Source of the DNA: Pseudoalteromonas prydzensis
Lineage (GTDB): Bacteria > Pseudomonadota > Gammaproteobacteria > Enterobacterales > Alteromonadaceae
Length of the DNA: 64,000 nt
Assembly: GCF_001661495.1 (NCBI RefSeq)
Contig: NZ_BDDT01000014.1
Location: 41,059-105,058 of the forward strand
Direction of reading: 5' to 3'
Program-made: the position numbers and the translations under genes
Shown here: positions 8,239-16,692 of the stretch, in pieces
Position numbering within the stretch: position 1 is the first letter of the stretch
Layout of the letters: the number at the start of each line of letters is the position of its first letter
The notes under the pieces: model-generated
The model's database searches: none
Told to the model about the DNA's origin: nothing
What the model saw: only the letters and a program-made list of their open reading frames with translations

Positions 8239-9784
8239 CTGCCTGCATTTAGCTAAAGATAAAAAAGCATGGCTCGCACTGGTTGCGGGCCTTCTTTTAA
8301 CTTTAAGCTATGCTCCTTTTGAGGTTTGGCCCCTCACTTTTGCCTGCTTAGCGCTGGCAATCTACACAACTCACACGACTGAACCTGAATTACAGTACGG
8401 TAAAAAAGCGAGTAAGCGCGCCGCTAAATACGGCTTCATTTTTGGCCTTGGCTGGTTTGGCGCTGGGATCAGCTGGGTGCATGTATCCATTGCCACCTTC
8501 GGCGGCATGCCGTTAATCGCTTCAGTACTACTGATGGTGTTGTTATGCGCTTATCTAGCCATTTATCCTACTTTAGCCTTTATGTTTGCCACACGCTTTG
8601 CCAGTGGCCCTAATAGCTATGGTTTGTTATTACTTAGTGGCTTTGCTGTTACTGAGTATTTACGTGGCGTGGTAATGACAGGCTTCCCTTGGCTAAGCTT
8701 TGGTTATACTCAAACCGATAGCCCGCTTAACCTACTCGCCCCCGTGATTGGTGAATTTGGCTTAACCCTTATTTGTATCGCTATTGGCTTTGCGCTCTAC
8801 CGCCTGCTGTTTACAAGGAACTTTAAAGCCACAGTAGCCACGATGCTGAGCATCGCTTTACTATTGGCTATTACACACTATACGCGTAATAACAGCTACA
8901 GTGATAAAACCATTAGCACCTTACTGGTACAAGGCAATATCAAACAGCATCTGCGTTTTGACCCGAGTGAATTTTGGACCACAATGAGTAAGTACCAAGA
9001 CATGACTCGCCCGCATTGGGATGCAGACTTAATCGTTTGGCCAGAAGCCGCAGTTCCTGAAATAGAAGCCCTTGCAGATAGTTATTTAGCAGGCTTAGAT
9101 AGCGCCGCCTCATTTAACAACACCGCCCTCATTACTGGTATTGTTGACTATCAACGCGACACTAAAGCAATTTTCAACACCTTGATTATACTTGGTAATA
9201 AAGAGCGCGACGACGAACATGGCCATTATCAATACCTAGGTAAAAATCGTTACCAAAAGCACCAATTACTGCCGATTGGTGAGTTTGTGCCGTTTGAAGA
9301 TATATTGCGCCCTATCGCTCCGTTATTTGATTTACCTATGTCATCGTTTTCTAGAGGCGACCAAGTTCAAAATAACTTACGTGCTAATGGCTTAAATATC
9401 TTACCGGCCATTTGCTACGAAATTGCGTTTGCTGATTTAGTACGTGGTAATTATCGCCATGATTCGGATATTTTATTTACTGTCAGTAACGATGCCTGGT
9501 TTGGTGCTTCCCACGGCCCTCACCAGCATATGCAAATAGCCCGAATGCGCGCCCTTGAATTGCAACGCCCGCTTATTCGTGTGACCAACAACGGCATTAG
9601 TGGCGTATACGACCCAATCAGCCAAATTCAAGTTAGCATGCCACAATTTGCAGCCGATACCTTGAAAGTCAACGTCAAACTCATTCAAGGCGACAGCATT
9701 TATAGTCAATATGGGAATTTTCCTGTTTGGATTGTAGTGGTGTTAATGGGAGTTGTGGGGATTGCTATAAGTCGTAAGCGGTAA
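8207..9784 (+). CDS. lnt: Apolipoprotein N-acyltransferase Lnt
   Basis: This inner-membrane enzyme adds the third acyl chain to the N-terminal cysteine of lipoproteins. Several transmembrane helices fill the first ~240 residues, followed by a periplasmic nitrilase-fold domain. The catalytic triad positions are recognisable: Glu in VWPEAAVP (~280), Lys in YQKHQLLPIGEFVP (~350) and Cys in ICYEIAFAD (~403). A final TM helix ends the protein. The start is uncertain: ATG 8207 and GTG 8219 both lie inside corC, with AAAGG just upstream. From 8207 it has 525 residues (512 in E. coli). The stop codon lies within a short heptamer repeat. Confidence 0.95.
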   Translation: MITTVKTILTNCLHLAKDKKAWLALVAGLLLTLSYAPFEVWPLTFACLALAIYTTHTTEPELQYGKKASKRAAKYGFIFGLGWFGAGISWVHVSIATFGGMPLIASVLLMVLLCAYLAIYPTLAFMFATRFASGPNSYGLLLLSGFAVTEYLRGVVMTGFPWLSFGYTQTDSPLNLLAPVIGEFGLTLICIAIGFALYRLLFTRNFKATVATMLSIALLLAITHYTRNNSYSDKTISTLLVQGNIKQHLRFDPSEFWTTMSKYQDMTRPHWDADLIVWPEAAVPEIEALADSYLAGLDSAASFNNTALITGIVDYQRDTKAIFNTLIILGNKERDDEHGHYQYLGKNRYQKHQLLPIGEFVPFEDILRPIAPLFDLPMSSFSRGDQVQNNLRANGLNILPAICYEIAFADLVRGNYRHDSDILFTVSNDAWFGASHGPHQHMQIARMRALELQRPLIRVTNNGISGVYDPISQIQVSMPQFAADTLKVNVKLIQGDSIYSQYGNFPVWIVVVLMGVVGIAISRKR

Positions 9785-9801
9785 GCGGTAAGCGGTAAGC
9801 G
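9774..9801. repeat. Heptamer tandem repeat GTAAGCG, 4 copies, overlapping the lnt 3' end
   Basis: Four perfect copies of GTAAGCG begin in the last codons of lnt and run past its stop. Ten bases later comes a GTTGGGT/CCCAAC palindrome. Confidence 0.9.
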
Positions 9802-9810
9802 AGTTTATTC

Positions 9811-9843
9811 GTAGCTTGGGTTGAGTGTAACAAAGCCCAACAA
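9811..9843 (+). repeat. Palindromic intergenic repeat, GTTGGGT type, copy 1
   Basis: TTGGGTT-GAGTGTAACAAA-GCCCAAC forms an imperfect hairpin. Related copies lie at 43071, 48996 and 54167. The rest of 9844-10081 shows no gene or clear site. Confidence 0.75.
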
Positions 9844-10081
9844 CTTATTTTTTAGTAACTCTTAAGTCCACAATACCAACTTAATGCAGCAACAGTGTCA
9901 TGGGTTTCATCTGCAAAATAACGCAGGTTAACTGTTGATTTTTCACTTAGATGGGCTTTGAGCTTAACTGAAAGTCCTGTACCCACTAATAATTTGCAAT
10001 ACCTATTTAGCCAAGCGCATCGGCGTTATTTGCAAAGGTAAAATATGAATACACTTTTCATAATCACCCTTACGGTATTTA

Positions 10082-10322
10082 TTAACTGCGTTTCATCAAC
10101 TTTTTATTCACTGCATCTTTATCTCGTTTGCCGATAGCGAGTACATATACTACAACTTCATCATCAATCACTTCATAGGCAAGCCTGTGGCCTGCTGTGC
10201 GCAATTTTATTTTATATAGGCTATCAAAACCTCTCAGTTTCGATGCCGGTACATGAGGATTTTCTAGTCATTCTATGAGTTTCTTTTTGTGATGCAGGTA
10301 AAAATTTGAGCTTATAAGTCAT
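10082..10322 (-). pseudogene. RelE-family toxin, frameshifted and internally deleted
   Basis: Read on the minus strand from ATG 10322, the first residues are MTYKLKFLPASQKE, the classic start of a RelE/StbE-type mRNA interferase. The frame then shifts. A region of about 15 residues expected after this start is missing. The remainder, LENPHVPASKLRG to VYVLAIGKRDKDAVNKKLMKRS, reads in a different frame and follows a TGA. All frames are thus interrupted and the toxin should be dead. The start ATG overlaps the antitoxin's 3' end, as in live relBE-type operons. Confidence 0.85.
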
Positions 10323-10563
10323 CAATATTTACTTCAACTGCGGTTGAAACCTTTTCTCTCCGCCTTGCAACAATCTTTGCTAATTCGTAATCATCAATTT
10401 CATCAACCAACCTTTCATACGCTGATGCTGAGACTAAATAAGCGACAAGCTGATTGTCGTTTAAAATAGCAATAGCTAAATCATTCGCATTTTTTATCAG
10501 TCCAGCTGGATCTTGTTTTAAATCTGCAATTGTCGCTGAAAAATTTGCATGCGAACTTTTCAT
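10312..10563 (-). CDS. RelB/StbD-type antitoxin (Phd/YefM-like)
   Basis: This small antitoxin of 83 residues starts at ATG 10563, which has AAGGG seven bases upstream. An upstream TTG at 10584 is a weaker choice. The N-terminus, KSSHANFSATIADLKQDP, looks like the DNA-binding Phd/YefM fold. The C-terminus, YELAKIVARRREKVSTAVEV, would wrap the toxin. It precedes and overlaps a broken RelE-type toxin, so the antitoxin is orphaned. It may still repress its own promoter or protect against related toxins elsewhere (inference). Confidence 0.8.
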   Translation of the reverse strand: MKSSHANFSATIADLKQDPAGLIKNANDLAIAILNDNQLVAYLVSASAYERLVDEIDDYELAKIVARRREKVSTAVEVNIDDL

Positions 10564-10585
10564 AGGTATACCCTTACTATTCAAT

Positions 10586-10609
10586 GCGCGGGGTAAACCC
10601 GAGCCTACG
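10586..10609. repeat. Small palindromic repeat, GAGGTAAACTC type, copy 1
   Basis: GCGGGGTAAACCCGAGCCTAC is a variant of a palindrome seen also at 49046, 54217 and 54925. Shortly after it, GCGATTTTACATCGC near 10630 is another small hairpin. Confidence 0.6.
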
Positions 10610-10695
10610 CTGATCCACCACTTGTAGCAGCGATTTTACATCGCGACAGCCTGTATATATTAGACTCTAAAGTGTGTTACCCAGATTAACAGCAA

Positions 10696-10932
10696 CTATT
10701 TCGTAAACAACTTCTCAAACAATAGCTCGGCTTGTTTTAGGCCTTCTTCCGTCAGTCCAACTGACTTAGCTTTGCCGATGGGGTTGTCGATTAAGCCTTT
10801 GTCATGTAATCGATTGGTAATATCCCAATCAATCTGTTTCCAAGCACGGCAATTGTCGTGCAAGGTTAAATACATCAGTGCTAATGCAGCATCGTCTATT
10901 TTATCTGTGTCTATTTGCATGTGCTTATCCAT
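10696..10932 (-). CDS. DUF6429 family small protein
   Basis: This 78-residue protein resembles the DUF6429 family: IDDAALALMYLTLHDNCRAWK, then DWDITNRLHDKGLIDNP, then GKAKSVGLTEEGL. The function is unknown. The pattern of a short helical N-terminus plus GLIDNP/VGLTEEG suggests a compact winged-helix-like fold, but this is inference. It stands alone between the toxin-antitoxin remnant and the RRM gene. An in-frame Met five residues in (MQIDTDK) is an alternative start. Confidence 0.75.
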   Translation of the reverse strand: MDKHMQIDTDKIDDAALALMYLTLHDNCRAWKQIDWDITNRLHDKGLIDNPIGKAKSVGLTEEGLKQAELLFEKLFTK

Positions 10933-11163
10933 AACGTATTAAAAATTTTAATTTTGTCATCATTTAAAAGATAACAGCTATTTATCTGCCCACACCAGTT
11001 TTTTACACTCGCGCTTAATTGATTACTGGCCGCACTTAAAAAATAAGTGCGGTGCTCATATCCATCTTTATTACGCTTTATTTCACTGGTTTGTAATTAA
11101 TCATTAGGTCATACCAAGATTACTTGAGACAATCACCCTCGTCATTTTTAAATAGAGTTCATA

Positions 11164-11403
11164 ATGAAACTATTAGTCAGAAATTTAGCACGAACCACCA
11201 GCGAACACGATATTCGCACATTATTTAGCGCTCACGGTAAAGTTACTAATTGTAATTTAGTATTAGACAAAGAAACGGGCCAATCAAAAGGCTTTGCGTT
11301 TGTTGAAATGCCAGATGAGGCGGAAGCAAAAACTGCAATCACCGCATTAAATCAAACCAGTGTTGATAAAAGTAAGATACGCGTAAAATTAGCAGACGCT
11401 TAA
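11164..11403 (+). CDS. RNA-binding protein with a single RRM domain
   Basis: This 79-residue protein is a single RNA recognition motif. RNP2 is KLLVRNLA and RNP1 is KGFAFVEM, with aromatic positions for RNA stacking. Such short RRM proteins occur in cyanobacteria and many marine proteobacteria, often as cold- or stress-linked RNA chaperones (family knowledge). AGAGTTCATA precedes the ATG. The gene is monocistronic, with its own terminator 19 bases after the stop. Confidence 0.93.
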   Translation: MKLLVRNLARTTSEHDIRTLFSAHGKVTNCNLVLDKETGQSKGFAFVEMPDEAEAKTAITALNQTSVDKSKIRVKLADA

Positions 11404-11421
11404 TCGTGCGGTACACTCATG

Positions 11422-11451
11422 TAAAAACCAGCATTTTAAGCTGGTTTTTTT
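11422..11451 (+). terminator. Terminator of the RRM gene
   Basis: The stem AAAAACCAGC / GCTGGTTTTT has a short ATTTTAA loop and runs into seven T residues. Confidence 0.88.
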
Positions 11452-11456
11452 GTATC

Positions 11457-11619
11457 TATACCAATCATGTTAAGTTATTAGCCATTTATAGCGACAGATA
11501 AATAGAGTGATAACAAGGCATAAATTTCGACATGTAGTTGTTCTACTTGAGAAATTTATAACGCAGTTAGCGCTTTATGTAGCACGCTAGAATGGTTAAA
11601 TATTTAAGCCGATTGGTAT
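11457..11619. mobile_element. MITE-like element with TATACCAATC ends
   Basis: A ~160-bp non-coding segment is bounded by inverted ends TACCAATC (11459) and GATTGGTA (to 11618). Inside is a second inverted repeat, ATAAATTTC ... GAAATTTAT, around CATGTAGTTGTTCTACTTGA. The structure is that of a miniature inverted-repeat element. No transposase is encoded. It lies between the RRM terminator and the M28 peptidase gene. Confidence 0.65.
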
Positions 11620-11692
11620 TATTCAGCTCTACTCTTAGTTTTTAATAAGTGGTAGGGTATCAGTCTGATAGCAAATAACTAAAAGATTCCAA

Positions 11693-13318
11693 ATGACAAC
11701 AACACTCTCCAAGGTAATAACTGCAACGGTATTACTCACCTTGCTTGGCTGCTCTGAGCCTGCGCCAGAAAATAACGGCCAACAAACTGATAGCCAACCC
11801 GCGGTTGATCTTAAAAACGTCCATCAACTAATTGAAACTTTAGCGTCTGATCAGTTTTTAGGCCGCGGCCCTTTAACTGAAGGTGAAACGTTAACCATTA
11901 ATTACCTTGCAGATGAATACAAAAAACTAGGGTTAACCGGCGCTTACAAAGGTGAATTTTTACAGCCAGTAACTATGGCAAAGTTGACTCCTGATCAAAA
12001 CATGACATTAAAAATTGGCGATTTAAGCTTTAATGCAGGAACAGATTTTACCGCCCGCACTCAGCAAATTAATGAAACAATTAATGTCAGCGACTCAGAG
12101 GTGGTATTTGTCGGTTATGGTATACATGCCCCTGAATACAATTGGAATGACTTTGCAGATATCGATGTAACAGGTAAAACTATCGTCGTGCTTGTCAATG
12201 ATCCTGGTTTTGCGACCCAAGACGAAAGCCTATTTACCGGTAATGCCATGACCTACTATGGCCGCTGGACTTATAAATACGAAGAAGGCGCGCGCCAAGG
12301 TGCAAAAGCCGTATTAATAGTCCATGAAACAGCGCCTGCCGCTTACCCGTGGGGCGTGGTTGAAAGCTCGAATACTGGCAGTAAATATACGCTTATAGAT
12401 GATGAAAAAAATGCCTCTGATATTCCAGTGATGGGCTGGATCGATGAGCAAGCGGCAAATGACATTTTTGCCCAAGCAGGGCTTGATTATCAAACAGAAA
12501 AGGCCAAAGCGCTGAGCCCAGATTTTAAAGCAACACCATTAAACGCTAAAGCCAACCTGACACTTAACTCTGAGATATCACAAGCGCAATCTCATAATGT
12601 GGTCGCGCAGCTAACTGGTAGCGAGCAGCCTGACGAATATATTGTGATTGGCGCGCACTGGGATCATTTTGGCACTAAGCAAACGGATGACGGTGTAAAG
12701 ATATATAACGGTGCAGTTGATAACGCCTCTGGCAGTGCTGCCACTGTTGAGATTGCACGAATTCTTAGCAAAATACATCAGCAAACCCCATTTAAACGCT
12801 CAATCATTTTTGCCAACTTCACCGCAGAAGAAACCGGCTTGATAGGTTCACAGCAATTTGCCACTGGTGACATAGTGCCAACCAAACAAATGGTCGCATT
12901 ACTCAACATCGATGGGATGAACGTACTAGATGGTGTTGATTACATTCTGCAGTACGGCAAAGGCATGTCAGAAATGGAAAGCTACCTTGCTGATGCGGCC
13001 AAAGCACAAGGGCGCCATGTTAAAATGGATCCACGTCCGCAGAATGGCCTATTTTTTCGCTCAGACCACTTCTCATTAGCAAAACAAGGTGTGCCAAGTT
13101 TATTGTTTATGAGCTTAGGTGATACTGATCCTGACTATATCGCCCACAAATACCATAAAGAAGCGGATGACTATTCCCCACAGTGGTCCCTTGGCGGGGT
13201 TAAACAAGATATTGAGCTAATTGTTGATATAGCCACAAAACTGGCGAATAACGGTGATTGGCCGGCATGGCAAGCTGATTCAGACTTTAAGAAGAAACGC
13301 CAACAAGAACGCCCATAA
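11693..13318 (+). CDS. M28-family metallopeptidase lipoprotein with PA-like insert
   Basis: This exported lipoprotein has a signal peptide ending LTLLGC (lipobox Cys ~20), followed by a Ser/Glu-rich linker. A protease-associated-like segment (residues ~130-260) leads into a peptidase M28 domain. Metal and catalytic residues are seen in GAHWDHFG (~319), GAVDNASGSA (~340), FTAEETGLIGSQ (~376), NIDGMN and FRSDHFSLA (~450). It probably acts as a zinc aminopeptidase trimming peptides at the cell envelope. It is a single gene with its own terminator, facing the next gene. Confidence 0.92.
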   Translation: MTTTLSKVITATVLLTLLGCSEPAPENNGQQTDSQPAVDLKNVHQLIETLASDQFLGRGPLTEGETLTINYLADEYKKLGLTGAYKGEFLQPVTMAKLTPDQNMTLKIGDLSFNAGTDFTARTQQINETINVSDSEVVFVGYGIHAPEYNWNDFADIDVTGKTIVVLVNDPGFATQDESLFTGNAMTYYGRWTYKYEEGARQGAKAVLIVHETAPAAYPWGVVESSNTGSKYTLIDDEKNASDIPVMGWIDEQAANDIFAQAGLDYQTEKAKALSPDFKATPLNAKANLTLNSEISQAQSHNVVAQLTGSEQPDEYIVIGAHWDHFGTKQTDDGVKIYNGAVDNASGSAATVEIARILSKIHQQTPFKRSIIFANFTAEETGLIGSQQFATGDIVPTKQMVALLNIDGMNVLDGVDYILQYGKGMSEMESYLADAAKAQGRHVKMDPRPQNGLFFRSDHFSLAKQGVPSLLFMSLGDTDPDYIAHKYHKEADDYSPQWSLGGVKQDIELIVDIATKLANNGDWPAWQADSDFKKKRQQERP

Positions 13319-13329
13319 ACACCTCATAC

Positions 13330-13359
13330 AATAATGGCTTGAATTTTCAAGCCATTATT
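13330..13359. terminator. Bidirectional terminator
   Basis: AATAATGGCTTGAA and TTCAAGCCATTATT form a 14-bp perfect stem between convergent genes. A/T-rich flanks on both sides suit termination in both directions. Confidence 0.85.
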
Positions 13360-13366
13360 GTATCAC

Positions 13367-14311
13367 TTAGACATTTTTTCTATGCCGTTGAGTACTCAAC
13401 AACAAAGTTTCCGCTTTAGCACCTAAGTACACATAAATCGCCAACGCAATTAATAATCCGACTACTGCCAGCATCATATAAATAGCCGGTAATAAATACT
13501 GAGATTGGCCAAGCGCTGCTTTAAACATAGTCAGTAAAGCTTCTATAGATACTGCAATCAAAATTGTCGAAATAAACCGCGTTATAGTTCTACGTGTTGA
13601 GCTGTGCCTAAAGATATCTTTATGCATCAAAATTTCTTCTTCAAGAATGGTCTTACCCAAGTCGAAAATAGCCAGCGCTAAAGTAATAAAAATAATGATA
13701 CTAAAAGGCTCGAGTGGATCTTCGGCTAACGAGGTTTTAAATAACAAACTGTAAATGTCGCCAAACACCCGATAAAGTAAAAATAACACCAAGCAAAATA
13801 AGCAGCTAACAATAATGCCATAGCCTGCTTTGAAAAATGGCGTCATAGTCGCGCGAGTGCAATCGCCCATAATAAACTCAATTAATTGGGTCAAGCATAC
13901 ATCAATCACTAAGTAAGCTTGCTCATCATGGGAATCATTGAGTGCTTTGACAGCCGATATACATAAATGATTAGTGGCAATCGAAATATATGGCGCAGTA
14001 AAACGAGTCTGAGATTGCTTTTGAATATCTTGAAAATAAGGCCGTTCACTTAAATCTTGTGCATCACCACGATTATTTAAGGTTTTCATATATTGGCGTT
14101 TAAAACAGACATTATTACCCAGCTGCACACCGTTTCTATCTAAACAGTATTGCAGTTCCAAAAATGGATATTGATTTACTAAATGCCGGTTGTCTTGTTG
14201 CTTTTTAATACCATCAGCAAGGCTTGCTAAAATTGAATCAAGTAATTCATGGATCACGGGTTGATATTCTTGGTAACGCTCAACGCTACTGATGTAACTC
14301 ATTCTGGCCAT
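13367..14311 (-). CDS. Membrane protein with N-terminal Cache/PDC-like sensor domain
   Basis: This 314-residue protein is not named with certainty. The first ~150 residues look like a PDC/Cache ligand-binding domain: QYCLDRNGVQLGNNVCF, then SERPYFQDIQ, TRFTAPYISI and AYLVIDVCL. About four transmembrane helices follow (near 165-187, 205-225, 245-265 and 278-300), then a short basic tail. No output domain is present. Having the sensor before all TM helices, with no obvious signal peptide, is odd. It may be exposed through an unusual topology or face the cytoplasm. TAGGAG lies seven bases before the ATG. Confidence 0.7.
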   Translation of the reverse strand: MARMSYISSVERYQEYQPVIHELLDSILASLADGIKKQQDNRHLVNQYPFLELQYCLDRNGVQLGNNVCFKRQYMKTLNNRGDAQDLSERPYFQDIQKQSQTRFTAPYISIATNHLCISAVKALNDSHDEQAYLVIDVCLTQLIEFIMGDCTRATMTPFFKAGYGIIVSCLFCLVLFLLYRVFGDIYSLLFKTSLAEDPLEPFSIIIFITLALAIFDLGKTILEEEILMHKDIFRHSSTRRTITRFISTILIAVSIEALLTMFKAALGQSQYLLPAIYMMLAVVGLLIALAIYVYLGAKAETLLLSTQRHRKNV

Positions 14312-14484
14312 AATTGAATCTCCTAACTACGTTGTTAGGATCCAAAGCAATTACAGAACCAAGTTTATTTTTAATTAAAAATCAATAAATTAAAGTTATT
14401 TACAGAAGATAATTGTTGCTCTCGCACCGAGACAGTGCGTTAATTGGCTACTTTGGATAAGATTTCAAACAATAACTGCAGGCA

Positions 14485-14515
14485 CAAAAAAACGGGCTAA
14501 GCAGCCCGTTTTTTC
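14485..14515. terminator. Bidirectional terminator
   Basis: AAAAAAACGGGCT-AAGC-AGCCCGTTTTTT is a symmetric A/T-flanked hairpin just after the DUF6172 gene. It can end transcription from either strand. Confidence 0.88.
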
Positions 14516-14531
14516 ATCAAATCAATTACTT

Positions 14532-14834
14532 TTACACTTCATCATCAAAGTCTTGCACTTGACGTTGTGCAGGTCGAGCAATGATTTCAACATAGAAAGA
14601 CTCTAAGCCTTGCTTTTCAATCTCGCTAATTGAATTAGTGATTTCAGCTACATGCACAACTTGCGCATCTTCAGCTGTGTTACCAAATTTACAATCAAAT
14701 GCCCAGTAATCAGCATCTATTGGCAATGTTTTGTTACGCTCTCTTTTCAAATACTTTTTTACTTCATGCTTTGCAGCATCTACCATGCGAGGGTATTTGA
14801 TTTTCTCATGATTCAGCGTGAATGTTTTCTTCAT
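14532..14834 (-). CDS. DUF6172 family protein
   Basis: This 100-residue soluble protein matches the DUF6172 pattern: MKKTFTL at the start, a basic stretch VKKYLKRERNKTLP, then the DYWAFDCKFG and GLESFYVEIIA blocks. No function is established that I know of. The basic helix followed by a small mixed alpha/beta part could suggest nucleic-acid contact, but that is inference. It is monocistronic and ends at a strong terminator. Confidence 0.75.
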   Translation of the reverse strand: MKKTFTLNHEKIKYPRMVDAAKHEVKKYLKRERNKTLPIDADYWAFDCKFGNTAEDAQVVHVAEITNSISEIEKQGLESFYVEIIARPAQRQVQDFDDEV

Positions 14835-14993
14835 TACGTTCCTAATTACCTTGATTTAATGATGATGGCATAAATACCAAATAAATTGGCAACACCATTT
14901 GCAGCCATTATAGCAATTGCATTTAGTTTTTGGATGCTTTTTTTACAGTAAAGCAAATAAAGTCGTCTTGCCGATAACTTCAGCAGCCTAACA

Positions 14994-15515
14994 TCATGCT
15001 TGTGCTAGGTGCAAGGGTTGATGAAGGTCAGCATTATTCAAACTATCGTAGAATGCAGCGGCATCCATTTGCGGATGATCTAATTGAGTTTCTTTATTTA
15101 AATGGCGTTTACGCACAACCGGTTCACAATTATCGATCACAATAAGTGGGATATGCTTGTCATCATTACGGATCACTAATGGCTCAGGTTTGAGGCATGA
15201 ACGTAAACGTATATCTGCCATACCCCCTTGCTGTAAACGTTGTGCATTATGTTGCCCAATCAGCATATCAAACTGCGCAGGCGCGAGTGCTTGTTCAGGA
15301 CCTGCGCCTAACAGTTCTCGTAATTGAGTTTCATTTTGGCTCGCCCCATGAGTATCAAATGGCGTTTTCGGTAAATGAAACTGACTAAAATCGAGCGCAT
15401 CATGAGAAAGCATGGCTAATAACAATGCAAACTCACCACGGCGTGATTCACTCACACTTTTAGCAAGACGATTGTTTAGTTGACTCTCTGTGATTAACAA
15501 ATCATCGATTTGCAT
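14994..15515 (-). CDS. VC2046/SO_2500 family protein
   Basis: This 173-residue protein resembles the VC2046/SO_2500 family found in Vibrio, Shewanella and relatives. Recognisable blocks are LLITESQLNNRLA, SRRGEFALLLAMLSHDA and the C-terminal PQMDAAAFYDSLNNA. It has no signal peptide or membrane segment. The function is unknown. It lies upstream of, and opposite to, the tRNA-Tyr pair. Confidence 0.75.
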   Translation of the reverse strand: MQIDDLLITESQLNNRLAKSVSESRRGEFALLLAMLSHDALDFSQFHLPKTPFDTHGASQNETQLRELLGAGPEQALAPAQFDMLIGQHNAQRLQQGGMADIRLRSCLKPEPLVIRNDDKHIPLIVIDNCEPVVRKRHLNKETQLDHPQMDAAAFYDSLNNADLHQPLHLAQA

Positions 15516-15584
15516 AGACTTTAGCCGATTAAAGTAGGTAATGGATATTTATCGGCTTTATTTGATATTTCTTTAGCTTTTTTC

Positions 15585-15612
15585 TTTACTTAAATACTCA
15601 CTTTGCTATTAT
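15585..15612 (+). promoter_or_regulatory. Promoter of the tRNA-Tyr pair
   Basis: TTTACT and TATTAT are separated by 16 bases, and the GC-rich discriminator CAGCGCCG follows. The first tRNA-Tyr begins 15 bases beyond the -10. Confidence 0.7.
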
Positions 15613-15627
15613 CAGCGCCGTTGCATT

Positions 15628-15712
15628 GGAGGGGTTCCCGAGCGGCCAAAGGGATCAGACTGTAAATCTGACGGCTCAGCCTTCGCTGGTTCGAATCCAG
15701 CTCCCTCCACCA
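15628..15712 (+). tRNA. tRNA-Tyr(GTA), copy 1
   Basis: This 85-nt class II tRNA has acceptor GGAGGGG, anticodon loop CTGTAAA (GTA), a long variable arm and encoded CCA. Confidence 0.95.
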
Positions 15713-15760
15713 CTTTTCTATCGCTCAGTTAAGTGGGGCCAAATGTAACAAAATTAGTGT

Positions 15761-15845
15761 GGAGGGGTTCCCGAGCGGCCAAAGGGATCAGACTGTAAAT
15801 CTGACGGCTCAGCCTTCGCTGGTTCGAATCCAGCTCCCTCCACCA
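15761..15845 (+). tRNA. tRNA-Tyr(GTA), copy 2
   Basis: This is an identical second copy 48 bases downstream and probably cotranscribed, as in the tandem tyrT/tyrV arrangement of enterobacteria. Confidence 0.95.
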
Positions 15846-15875
15846 CTTTTCCTTCTATCTTTACTCTCGCTAACT

Positions 15876-16592
15876 TTACTCAACCACCCAAGATAAACTC
15901 GCACCCTGCTCCTTTAGCCATTTTGTTGCTTGCTTATACTCTGGATAAAAATCACTGACTCGCTGCCAAAAAGCCGCACTATGATTTAAATGCTTTAAGT
16001 GAGCCAGCTCATGCACAATGACATAATCGATAATTGTCTGCGGAGCACTGGCGAGTAATAAATTAAAAGTCAGCTCTCGGCGTCGATTACAACTGCCCCA
16101 ACGACGTTTATAAGTATGAATACGAATACTGCTAGGTAGTGCCTCAGCCATTTTCATACAGTAATGATGTACGCGCATTTCGATATAACTTTCTAGCTGC
16201 TCATGAAGAAACTGTTCAAGCAAGCTTTGATACATAGCTTGCTTATGTTTAACTCGCCCAGACAAGTTTAACTGCAGCGTTGGCTGTGGCTGATTTTTAA
16301 CTTGACGCCATTCACAGCGTGAGTTAGTTCCATAGAGTAGCGCCATTGGCTGTGCAAAAACGAGAATACTATTATCTTTTAAAGGATATTGACGAGTATC
16401 GAGTAACTGACTTTGCTTCTGAATTTGTGCTGTTATCCAGTCACTTTTACTCAATAACCAACCTTCAAGTTCCTGTTTAGCGACCCCTACTGGCGCATAA
16501 ACAGTGACACTTTGTTGTTGCACTTTGATAGCCACAGTTTTGCGGCGACGACTACGTTTTAATGTATATTCAAACAAACCTAACTCTTGCAA
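15876..16592 (-). CDS. YgjP-like (M48/DUF45) metallopeptidase
   Basis: This SprT/WLM-like zinc metallopeptidase of the YgjP group has 238 residues. The zinc site is HELAHLKHLNHS (~residue 195), followed by FWQRVSDFYPEYKQATKWL, the family's typical C-terminal block. Upstream is the IRTYKRRWGSC-like signature (RIHTYKRRWGSCN). The exact substrate of the family is not settled. No clear start is seen. TTG at 16592 is the longest option, and another TTG five codons later has AAGAG at better spacing. It points towards the tRNA-Tyr pair. Confidence 0.88.
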   Translation of the reverse strand: MQELGLFEYTLKRSRRRKTVAIKVQQQSVTVYAPVGVAKQELEGWLLSKSDWITAQIQKQSQLLDTRQYPLKDNSILVFAQPMALLYGTNSRCEWRQVKNQPQPTLQLNLSGRVKHKQAMYQSLLEQFLHEQLESYIEMRVHHYCMKMAEALPSSIRIHTYKRRWGSCNRRRELTFNLLLASAPQTIIDYVIVHELAHLKHLNHSAAFWQRVSDFYPEYKQATKWLKEQGASLSWVVE

Positions 16593-16692
16593 CTGGCCAG
16601 CAGTTATTAAACAAATTAATAGGTGGCTATATTACCCTGCAAAATAACTGCTAATCTATAACTAAGTAGAATTAAATAAAGCGACGTCAAAG

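Noticed and set aside
10082..10322. A complete toxin gene behind the antitoxin.
   Set aside because: All frames are interrupted by a shift and a TGA; only fragments of the RelE pattern can be pieced together.
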